64,000 nucleotides of DNA from Mesostigma viride (lineage: Eukaryota > Streptophyta > Mesostigmatophyceae > Mesostigmatales > Mesostigmataceae): contig RPFO01000065.1 of the NCBI GenBank assembly GCA_009746045.1, positions 2,534,484 to 2,598,483 on the forward strand. Direction: 5' to 3'. The notes under the pieces are model-generated. The model was given only the letters and a program-made list of their open reading frames with translations, did no database searches and had not been told where the DNA came from. The position numbers and the translations under genes were made by a program. How positions within the stretch are numbered: position 1 is the stretch's first letter; the number at the start of each line of letters is the position of its first letter. Positions 40,112-50,219 of this stretch are shown one piece after another.

Positions 40112-41304
40112 GGCCGCGGTGCCGCACCTCGGCGCAGGTTTTTTCAGCTGTGCATGAAGAAAAAAACGTGTCTCAATCCAGGAACCCCCGTCGGTTCATC
40201 ATGTCAGCCTAGAAAACTGGAGCGGTGGAGCCACAACTAACGGGAAAGCCGCATTCAAATTCGCCTAGCCCACGGGTCACAATTGGCCGACAGGTAGATG
40301 CAGCCAGCCCCGGGCGTGTCGCAGACAGTAATCACTACGTAGGCCGCGGTGCCGCACCTCGGCGCAGGTTTTTTCAGCTGTGCATGAAGAAAAAAACGTG
40401 TCTCAATCCAGGAACCCCCGTCGGTTCATCATGTCAGCCTAGAAAACTGGAGCGGTGGAGCCACAACTAACGGGAAAGCCGCATTCAAATTCGCCTAGCC
40501 CACGGGTCACAATTGGCCGACAGGTAGATGCAGCCAGCCCCGGGCGTGTCGCAGACAGTAATCACTACGTAGGCCGCGGTGCCGCACCTCGGCGCAGGTT
40601 TTTTCAGCTGTGCATGAAGAAAAAAACGTGTCTCAATCCAGGAACCCCCGTCGGTTCATCATGTCAGCCTAGAAAACTGGAGCGGTGGAGCCACAACTAA
40701 CGGGAAAGCCGCATTCAAATTCGCCTAGCCCACGGGTCACAATTGGCCGACAGGTAGATGCAGCCAGCCCCGGGCGTGTCGCAGACAGTAATCACTACGG
40801 TAGGCCGCGGTGCCGCACCTCGGCGCAGGTTTTTTCAGCTGTGCATGAAGAAAAAAACGTGTCTCAATCCAGGAACCCCCGTCGGTTCATCATGTCAGCC
40901 TAGAAAACTGGAGCGGTGGAGCCACAACTAACGGGAAAGCCGCATTCAAATTCGCCTAGCCCACGGGTCACAATTGGCCGACAGGTAGATGCAGCCAGCC
41001 CCGGGCGTGTCGCAGACAGTAATCACTACGGTAGGCCGCGGTGCCGCACCTCGGCGCAGGTTTTTTCAGCTGTGCATGAAGAAAAAAACGTGTCTCAATC
41101 CAGGAACCCCCGTCGGTTCATCATGTCAGCCTAGAAAACTGGAGCGGTGGAGCCACAACTAACGGGAAAGCCGCATTCAAATTCGCCTAGCCCACGGGTC
41201 ACAATTGGCCGACAGGTAGATGCAGCCAGCCCCGGGCGTGTCGCAGACAGTAATCACTACCGTAGGCCGCGGTGCCGCACCTCGGCGCAGGTTTTTTCAG
41301 CTGT
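40112..41304 (-). repeat. 230-bp 5' monomers of element B1 (five plus partial)
   Basis: Units start at about 40112, 40341, 40571, 40802, 41033 and 41264 (period 230 or 231, differing by a G in CACTACGGTAGG), almost identical. They contain GTTTTTTCAGCTGTGCATG and an A-run. The likely role is a promoter, as for A-family monomers, with no sequence relation to those. Confidence 0.8.
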
Positions 41305-41314
41305 GAATATATAT

Positions 41315-41909
41315 GTTAATAATATAATTACTTACAGCAGAGTGAAATCACTCAAACCAAAGCAAACGCCCAGCTAGAAACCTATATACAGAGCCACCAT
41401 GTCAAAGCTCTATACTACGATAAGACCAATGGAAACTCCTAACAGGAGGAACCTAATAGCCCTGCTGCACCGCAAAATCAGCCCGCGTACGGCGGAGCAT
41501 GATGTCAGCCATGGCCCGAGTCAGCGCCACCGACAAGCGCTGGCGCCAATATGACGTCCAGGTCCGCGCCGACCATGAGGCCCGCTGGCCCTCCAGGTCC
41601 AGCCAGTCCTCCCGGAGCCGGCAACACTCCTTGAAGAAGGCGGAGGTCAGGGGCCCCATGGCCCCAAACTCCTCCAGGACAAAGGGCACCACACGATGGT
41701 GCCCGACGTTGCCGTAGGCCAGGAGCTTGGCCCGCTCCGCCCGGTCCGCCGTGTAACCTGCGGCGTGAGGGAGGCCCCAGCCACGTGGCTAAGAGCCAAG
41801 GGCCGCGCCACAGAAACGTCGATAAGCAGATGCCGGCCACCCCCCTCAAAGTCCAGCACCACGATGTCAGGCCGGTGGTTGGGGGAATAGAAGGCAGCGC
41901 CATCCGCAT
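41315..41909 (-). pseudogene. Family A copy A4, 5'-truncated
   Basis: 3' UTR and about 450 bp of coding, with one frameshift (CGGCGTGAGGG at 41761) and scattered substitutions. The frame 41692-41453 keeps the C-terminal RLDLEGQ-like region with changed residues. It lies between the B1 monomers and the A3 monomers; the short TATATAGGTGCGCTGAATATATATAGGTGC after it is a composite junction. Confidence 0.65.
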
Positions 41910-41950
41910 ATATAGGTGCGCTGAATATATATAGGTGCTGTGCGGTTTGA

Positions 41951-43912
41951 GGCAACGTGCGGTTTGAGGCAGGGGAAAACATGCGTGGACGATAGGAATT
42001 ATAGCACCGGCGGGCTTCAAAGTGCCGGACGGCAGGCGGTACCACCATTCCGTGGCAGCTTGGCCCAGTTTGCTACCGGCTGGCACACGTTTTCAGTGAA
42101 TTTTGGGCTCCAGATTTAAATGCAACGTGCGGTTTGAGGCAGGGGAAAACATGCGTGGACGATAGGAATTATAGCACCGGCGGGCTTCAAAGTGCCGGAC
42201 GGCAGGCGGTACCACCATTCCGTGGCAGCTTGGCCCAGTTTGCTACCGGCTGGCACACGTTTTCGGTGAATTTTGGGCTCCAGATTTAAATGCAACGTGC
42301 GGTTTGAGGCAGGGGAAAACATGCGTGGACGATAGGAATTATAGCACCGGCGGGCTTCAAAGTGCCGGACGGCAGGCGGTACCACCATTCCGTGGCAGCT
42401 TGGCCCAGTTTGCTACCGGCTGGCACACGTTTTCAGTGAATTTTGGGCTCCAGATTTAAATGCAACGTGCGGTTTGAGGCAGGGGAAAACATGCGTGGAC
42501 GATAGGAATTATAGCACCGGCGGGCTTCAAAGTGCCGGACGGCAGGCGGTACCACCATTCCGTGGCAGCTTGGCCCAGTTTGCTACCGGCTGGCACACGT
42601 TTTCAGTGAATTTTGGGCTCCAGATTTAAATGCAACGTGCGGTTTGAGGCAGGGGAAAACATGCGTGGACGATAGGAATTATAGCACCGGCGGGCTTCAA
42701 AGTGCCGGACGGCAGGCGGTACCACCATTCCGTGGCAGCTTGGCCCAGTTTGCTACCGGCTGGCACACGTTTTCAGTGAATTTTGGGCTCCAGATTTAAA
42801 TGCAACGTGCGGTTTGAGGCAGGGGAAAACATGCGTGGACGATAGGAATTATAGCACCGGCGGGCTTCAAAGTGCCGGACGGCAGGCGGTACCACCATTC
42901 CGTGGCAGCTTGGCCCAGTTTGCTACCGGCTGGCACACGTTTTCAGTGAATTTTGGGCTCCAGATTTAAATGCAACGTGCGGTTTGAGGCAGGGGAAAAC
43001 ATGCGTGGACGATAGGAATTATAGCACCGGCGGGCTTCAAAGTGCCGGACGGCAGGCGGTACCACCATTCCGTGGCAGCTTGGCCCAGTTTGCTACCGGC
43101 TGGCACACGTTTTCAGTGAATTTTGGGCTCCAGATTTAAATGCAACGTGCGGTTTGAGGCAGGGGAAAACATGCGTGGACGATAGGAATTATAGCACCGG
43201 CGGGCTTCAAAGTGCCGGACGGCAGGCGGTACCACCATTCCGTGGCAGCTTGGCCCAGTTTGCTACCGGCTGGCACACGTTTTCAGTGAATTTTGGGCTC
43301 CAGATTTAAATGCAACGTGCGGTTTGAGGCAGGGGAAAACATGCGTGGACGATAGGAATTATAGCACCGGCGGGCTTCAAAGTGCCGGACGGCAGGCGGT
43401 ACCACCATTCCGTGGCAGCTTGGCCCAGTTTGCTACCGGCTGGCACACGTTTTCAGTGAATTTTGGGCTCCAGATTTAAATGCAACGTGCGGTTTGAGGC
43501 AGGGGAAAACATGCGTGGACGATAGGAATTATAGCACCGGCGGGCTTCAAAGTGCCGGACGGCAGGCGGTACCACCATTCCGTGGCAGCTTGGCCCAGTT
43601 TGCTACCGGCTGGCACACGTTTTCAGTGAATTTTGGGCTCCAGATTTAAATGCAACGTGCGGTTTGAGGCAGGGGAAAACATGCGTGGACGATAGGAATT
43701 ATAGCACCGGCGGGCTTCAAAGTGCCGGACGGCAGGCGGTACCACCATTCCGTGGCAGCTTGGCCCAGTTTGCTACCGGCTGGCACACGTTTTCAGTGAA
43801 TTTTGGGCTCCAGATTTAAATGCAACGTGCGGTTTGAGGCAGGGGAAAACATGCGTGGACGATAGGAATTATAGCACCGGCGGGCTTCAAAGTGCCGGAC
43901 GGCAGGCGGTAC
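41951..43912 (+). repeat. 170-bp monomer array of element A3
   Basis: Eleven complete 170-bp units (starts at 41951, 42121, 42291 and so on to 43651) and a 92-bp partial one, almost base-identical; unit 2 has TTTTCGGTG where the others have TTTTCAGTG. Each unit has GGAATTATAGCACCGG and AGATTTAAATGCAACG. The uniformity implies recent amplification by unequal exchange or template jumping. Confidence 0.85.
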
Positions 43913-43925
43913 CGCGACCGCAGCG

Positions 43926-44000
43926 CGTTGGGGGGCTGCCGCCCCCCAAACCCCCGCGTGGGGGGCTCCGCCCCCCACACCCCCCGCCCCCCCCCTCGGT
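43926..44000 (+). promoter_or_regulatory. G/C stem-loops before the A3 ORF
   Basis: GGGGGGCTGCCGCCCCCC and GGGGGGCTCCGCCCCCC hairpins followed by a C-tract, ending about 27 bp before ATG 44027. Same as in A1. Confidence 0.5.
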
Positions 44001-44026
44001 GGCTGCCACGCCTGCCCTGATTGTTC

Positions 44027-47000
44027 ATGGACGACCCACGACCCCCTTCGCCCAACGGCTCCCCCGCTCCCCGGTTGGCGCCTCGGCGGTCCTCTCGGCT
44101 TGCGGCCCTTCTTGCGGAGGTGGGCGACCCGGCTGCGGGGGGCTCGGGCGCCCCGGTCTCCCCCTCCTTGGTCTGCGAGGTCTGCCGGAGCGGGCACCGC
44201 GGGCACCACATGTTAGTTTGTGATGCTTGCAATTCCGGGTGGCACTTGCAGTGTCTTACTCCCCGGCTCTACCGGGTCCCGCCGGGCTCCTGGACGTGCC
44301 CGCGCTGTCCCCCCCGGCGGGCCCCCGGGCTGCCCTCCCCGCTGGGTGCTCCGGCCCCCTGCCCCGTGTGCCCCCCTGCCGAGGCCCTCGGGGCGGGCCG
44401 TGGCCTGCCCGATGGGGCCGCCGTTGCTCGGGCCCTGGCGCCCTCGGCCCCGGGGCCCCACCCGTCGCCTGGCCCCGCCGACGGGGGCGCGGCGCTGTCG
44501 CCTGGGCTGGGCCCGGCCGACCCCCGGCGGGCCTGGCGACCCCGGCGCCCGCCCCCGGCCCCTCGCTCCCCGACGCTCTGGCCTCCCTTCCCCCGGCCGC
44601 GGTTGGCCACCCAGCCGCCACCCCCGTCCTTGCCGCGTGGGACGGCGGCCCCCGGGCCCACGCGTTCACCTCGTGGCCGCCCTCGCACATTGTCGGCGTG
44701 GTGGGCCGCGCCACCTTTTCTTGGGCGTACTGCCCTTTGTTGCTGGACGCGGTCGGGTTGAGGCCGCCTTCCCCTCGCTCCCTAGGCCCCCGGCCTTCCT
44801 GGCCCTAGTTGCGCGGGTGCGGGCGACATTTCTTTCCGCCGCCCCCCGGTGACGGCCTCGACTCTTTGGGGGTATGTCTTGGAAGGATATCACGCCGGCT
44901 GCCGGCTGCCGTGGCATCTCCCGGCCGCCCGGCAGGAAGAGCTGCTTTCCCTGGACGAGCGGGTGGGTCAGGAGGTGGTCGAGTTCGTCACGGCGGTGGC
45001 TCGAGACGCACAGGTCTCGGTGCGGGCGGCCTACCTCGCGGGCGGCGCCGACCTGGGCCTCATGTCCCCGCGGCAGCTTCGCCTCTTCTTGGACGCCCAG
45101 GCCCCGCCTCCCGGCCCGGTTGCCAGTGGGGGCTTTCTCATCACCTCCCTCAGCCTGGCGCAGGCCGCCATGCTGCGTGTGGAGTTCGGGGCCCCCATCG
45201 CGGTTCAGGGCGGCCAGGCCATCTTGGTGGACTCGGCCGGGCGCGCCCAGCCCCTAACCGCGGGGACGCCTGTTTCTGCCTTCCTCCACGACATCCTGGA
45301 GTTGGCAGGCATCCCGCACGAATGGCACCCCGCGGCTGACCAACCGGTCGGCATCCTCTCGCGCGCCCAGATTGCTGCTCTCCCGGGTTGCTGGGAGGCC
45401 GGCTGGGACCCGCCCCCCCTCATGTCCGGTCCCTTCTGGAGGGGGACGACCCCGAGTCGGGCTCCTGTGCCATCTGCCTTGAGCCCTTCCGGCCGGGGGA
45501 TGGCTTGTGTCGCCTGCCCGCGTGCGGCCACACATTCCATCAAGCGTGCATCGCGCGCAGCTTGCTCCACTCCGTGCCGCGCTGCCCGTTGTGCCGGGCT
45601 GTTGTGCCGCCCCCTGGGACTGCGCTTCCTCTCGGCCCGCCCCCGGTCTCGCTGGGTCCCCTGCCGGGTCCCCACCGGGCCCCGGGGCCAGCTGCCTCCC
45701 CGACCCCTCGGCCGCCGCCCCCGGCCTCGTTGCCGGGGCCTGGGGTGGTCGCGGGCGCGCTGGCGAGTCCCCCTGGGAGGGGCGCCGGCGTTCTCGATCC
45801 CCCTCCGCTGGGGGTCTCCCCGGTGGGCACTGCCTCCTCCGTGGCCCCGGCGGGCATGCCGGGCGCTGGTCGGGTCGTGGTGCGCGCGCCTGCCGGCCCG
45901 GCTGGGGAGACGCCGCAGGCCCCACGTCCTGCCTTTGCTGGCGCCGCTCCCCGCCACTCAGCGCCCGCCGACGGCCTTCACCGGTGTGCCGTGCTGCTTC
46001 CCACGGGGTCCCCGTGTGCTGGTGTGTTCCACAACCGTAACCTCCTCTGCCAGCACCTTCGCGCTGTGCACCCCGATCTCGGCGCGGCGGATCTGCAGGC
46101 CATGAGCTGTTACCGGTGCCCGGAAGCTCACTGCCAGCGGGTGTACTCCATTCACGGGCGCGCTCAGCACGCGCGCGCCTGTGTTGCTCAACGGCCCCTC
46201 AACCGGCCAGCAGTCCCGGCCCCCTCCCCCCTCCCGCCTCGGCTCCCACCGGCTCCCAGCCCCCGCCGCCCGACTACTCGGCCAGTTGGCGTTGGCTTGA
46301 CACGGTTCCCTGGGATGCATGCGCCATCAACCCGACGTCTACCCTGACCGACCTCCCCCACCGCGCGCGTAGCCTTTTCGCGCAATGTGCAATCGTTTCT
46401 CTCCGGCGCATGCACGCCGCTCCGGACGACCCGCTGGGCTTTAAACTGCACATGGTGACCCCCCGCCTGCTCCTCACCCCTCTCGGGCGTGGTGTGCGCG
46501 GCCTCCAGGGTGCGGTTATTGCCCGTTGCCGACGCTTTCTGCAGGGGGACTGGGAGGGGCTGTTTGGCGTGCCGCCCCCGCGCACGGCCCGGCTGTCGGG
46601 GGAGGTCAACTTCGAGCGGGTGGCCGCCGACGTCATCCGCCTCGTCCGCGAGGGGCAGCTCAGCCGGGCCATGACCCGCTTGGAAATGGCCAAGCTGGCC
46701 CCCGCCAATGCGGCTACCCTGGCGGCCTTGGAGGCTCTTCACCCTGCGGAGCCCGGATTCCAGCTGCCCGTGCCGGACCCCCTGCCGGCCCCCCTCCGGC
46801 TGGACCGCGACTGCTTCCTGGAGGTGATGCGTGCGGTCCCGCGGGCTTCCTCTACCGGGCCGTCGGGCTGGCGCTACGAGCACTTGGAGGTCCTGGTGGG
46901 GCATGGGGGCGAGGACATTCTCTTTGACACCCTCATTGACCTGGCGGCTGGTCGCGTTCCTCCCGCTGCGCGCGAGTGGTTAGCGGGCGCTCGCCTCCTC

Positions 47001-49186
47001 GCTCTGCTCAAGGGTGTCTTGCCCCCCCCGAGGGCAAGGTGCGCCCGATCGCCTGCGGTGAGGTGCTCCGCAAGCTCGTGGGCAAAGTGATCTGCCGCCA
47101 AAAGGCGCCCGAGCTCCGTGCCTTTTTCTGCCCGCCCCTCGCAGCGGGTGAGACCTCGGTGGCGGCCCAGCTGGGGGTGACGACTCCAGGCGGGGCGGAT
47201 ATCCTCATCCATTCGGTGCAGGCCTACCTCGAGGCCCACCCCACCCACGCTGTCGTCAAGGTCGACTGCCACAACGCGTTCAACAGTCTGTCCCGCGCCA
47301 GCATGTTTGCGGCCGTCATGGAGTCCTTCGAGGACTTGTACGCTTGGACAGCCGTGTGCTACGGCCAGCCCGGCCAACTGGTTCACATCATGGAGGACGG
47401 CACTCGCGGCGGCCTGCTGTCGCGGTCGGGCACCCAGCAAGGGGACCCCCTGGGACCCCTGTACTTTGCCGCCCCCCTCCAGGGTTGCCTCCAAGCGGTC
47501 CATGCTGCCCACCCGGCGGTCGCTATTCAGGCCTACTTGGATGATATCTACCTTCTGGGCCCTGTGCCGGACACCACCGCGGCTCTGCTGGCACTGCAGA
47601 CCGCGGTGGCCGACATCAACCTCCAGTTGACCCTGGCCAAGTGCGCGGTGTACTCGCCCCAAGGTGATTGCTCCGGCTTTCCGCCCCAGCTCTTGGGCCG
47701 GGACGAGCGCCTCCATGGGTTGGATGTCCTCGGCGTTCCGGTTGGCGACCCCGCGTTTGTCATCGATGCTCTGCGGGCCGCCCTCGAGGCACGCACTGAG
47801 GTACTGCCCTTGATTGCGCGCCTTCATGATTCGCAGACCAAGGGTCTGCTTCTGTGGTTTTGCGCTCACCCTCGCGTCGTTCACTGGCTCCGGGGCGCTC
47901 TTCCGGCTCAGGTCCGGCTGGCCGCCGAGGGCCACGACGAACGCATCCAGTCGGCCTTGGCGCAGCTGGTCCCGGGCCCCGACCTCCCGCCACATGCTAT
48001 TCGCATTGCCTCCCTGCCTGCACGGATGGGTGGCTGCGGTCTGACTCGTGCCGCCCGGCTGGCCCCAGCAGCATTTTTGGGCTCCGTCGCTCAGTCGTGG
48101 GCGGAAAGCTGCCGGCTCCTGCCCCTTTTGGCAACGGCAGCGCCTGACCTCCTGGACCCCAGCAGCCCTTTGCCCTTCGTCACCGCCATCCAGGAGGCCT
48201 ATGCTGAGATCCAGCAGGCCTGTTCTCCCGTCCGTGCCGCTCAGGCGGTACAGCGCCACCTCCCTCGCGGCACTCCCTCGGTCGCCTCCGTTCAATCTCC
48301 CGCCGCATTCCCTGCTCGCGTCATCGATAAACACCAGAAAACCTACGCGGGTATTCTGCACACGGCTGATTGGATTGCTCTTTTCGCGGACCTCAACGCC
48401 CAGGGACGTGCGTGGCTGTTCTCGCTTTCCTTGCGGAGTGTGGGCTCGGCGTACCTTCGTGCTCTTCCCATGGCCCCCCCATTCGCCTTGGCTCCCAGCC
48501 ACTACTCGGTGGCGCTCCGGCACCAGCTATTTGCCCCGCAGCCTCTTGTTCCGGCCGGGCGGCCTTGTGGTAGCTGTGGGCAGCCGCTGGATCCCACGGG
48601 GACTCACTACCTTGCCTGCATGGGGGGCCAACAGAATCAGAATTGGTATTTGTATTTGCACACTGTCCTCCTGACGGTGGTGCTCGCCATGATTCGGTCG
48701 GTTTTCCCCCACGCGAACATCCGGTCCGAGGATGCGGATGGCGCTGCCTTCTATTCCCCCAACCACCGGCCTGACATCGTGGTGCTGGACTTTGAGGGGG
48801 GTGGCCGGCATCTGCTTATTGACGTTTCGGTGGCGCGGCCCTTGGCTCTTAGCCACGTGGCTGGGGCCTCCCTCACGGCAGGTTACACGGCGGACCGGGC
48901 GGAGCGGGCCAAGCTCCTGGCCTACGGCGACGTCGGGCACCATCGTGTGGTGCCCTTTGTCCTGGAGGAGTTTGGGGCCATGGGGCCCCTGACCTCCGCC
49001 TTCTTCAAGGAGTGTTGCCGGCTCCGGGAGGACCGGCTGGACCTGGAGGGCCAGCGGGCCCCATGGTCGGCGCGGACCTGGACGTCATATTGGCGTCAGC
49101 GCTTGTCGGTGGCGCTGACTCGGGCCATGGCTGACATCATGCTCCGCCGTACGCGGGCTGATTTTGCGGTGCAGCAGGGCTATTAG
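44027..49186 (+). pseudogene. Family A polyprotein copy A3, frameshifted
   Basis: Same product and length (5,160 bp) as A1. It shares the three breaks of A1 (C-run at about 45413-45419 before the RING, near 46215-46240 after the zinc fingers, and C8 at 47021-47028 before the RT). It has further ones: an altered GGCGGGCCCCCGG stretch after the PHD (about 44318), a TTGAGG change near 44760, and C6 instead of C7 near 44846. The last frame (46976-49186) contains intact reverse transcriptase YLDDIYLLG and endonuclease. Shared breaks mean either inherited defects with mobilisation in trans, or the same basecalling error in both. Confidence 0.8.
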
Positions 49187-49328
49187 GTTCCTCCCGTTAG
49201 GCGTTTCCATTGGTCTTATCGTAGTATAGAGCTTTGACATGGCTCTGTATATAGGTTTATAGCTGGGCGTTTGCTTTGGTTTGAGTGATTTCACTCTGCT
49301 GTAAGTAATTATATTTTTAATATATATA

Positions 49329-50213
49329 GGTGCTCTTCCCATGGCCCCCCCATTCGCCTTAGCTCCCAGCCACTACTCGGTGGCGCTCCGGCACCAGCTA
49401 TTTGCCCCGCAGCCTCTTGTTCCGGCCGGGCGGCCTTGTGGTAGCTCTGGGCAGCCGCTGGATCCCACGGGGACTCACTACCTTGCCTGCATGGGGGGCC
49501 AACAGAATCAGAATTGGTATTTGTATTTGCACACTGTCCTCCTGACGGTGGTGCTCGCCATGGTTCGGTCGGTTTTCCCCCACGCGAACATCCGGTCCGA
49601 GGATGCGGATGGCGCTGCCTTCTATTCCCCCAACCACCGGCCTGACATCGTGGTGCTGGACTTTGAGGGGGGTGGCCGGCATCTGCTTATTGACGTTTCG
49701 GTGGCGCGGCCCTTGGCTCTTAGCCACGTGCTGGGGCCTCCCTCACGCCGCAGGTTACACGGCGGACCGGGCGGAGCGGGCCAAGCTCCTGGCCTACGGC
49801 GACGTCGGGCACCATCGTGTGGTGCCCCTTGTCTTGGAGGAGTTTGGGGCCATGGGGCCCCTGACCTCCGCCTTCTTCAAGGAGTGTTGCCGGCTCCGGG
49901 AGGACCGGCTGGACCTGGAGGGCCAGCGGGCCCCATGGTCGGCGCGGACCTGGACGTCATATTGGCGTCAGCTCTTGTCGGTGCCTCGGTGGCGCTGACT
50001 CGGGCCATGGCTGACACCATGCTCCGCCGTACGCGGGCTGATTTTGCGGTGCAGCAGGGCTATTAGGTTCCTCCCGTTAGGCGTTTCCATTGGTCTTATC
50101 GTAGTATAGAGCTTTTACATGGTGGCTCTGTATATATAGGTTTATAGCTGGGTGTTTGCTTTGGTTTGAGTGATTTCACTCTGTTGTAAGTAATTATATT
50201 TTTATAATATATA
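49329..50213 (+). pseudogene. Family A copy A8, 5'-truncated
   Basis: It begins GGTGCTCTTCCCATGG, the same breakpoint as A5, which suggests the A2/A5 and A3/A8 pairs were duplicated as units. The frame 49341-50066 contains the endonuclease but reads out of frame from about 49730 to about 49985 between two compensating indels. The 3' UTR ends TTTTTATAATATATATA. Confidence 0.7.
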
Positions 50214-50219
50214 TAGCTA

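Larger units (their letters stand above)
34572..41304 (-). mobile_element. Family B retrotransposon, near-complete copy B1
   Basis: Sense is leftward. The 3' end, at 34572, is the family tail CTATCATTCTCAATGAATATA. The 3' UTR is 34572 to 34781, the ORF 34782 to 39987, the structured leader about 40000-40110, and five-plus 230-bp monomers run to 41304. A TGAATATATAT junction follows, into copy A4. Protein similarity to family A is moderate but the domain order is the same. Confidence 0.8.
41934..49328 (+). mobile_element. Family A retrotransposon, full-length copy A3
   Basis: Sense rightward: 11 full and one partial monomers (to 43912), stem-loops, ORF 44027-49186, and 3' UTR to TTTTTAATATATATA. 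It is nearly identical to A1 across more than 5 kb in opposite orientation, so both moved recently or one is an assembly duplicate. Small differences cluster in C and G runs. Confidence 0.85.

Noticed and set aside
40225-41377. Repeated 72 to 81-residue frames over the B1 monomers.
   Set aside because: One frame per 230-bp unit arising from the tandem repeat; sense orientation of the element is opposite.
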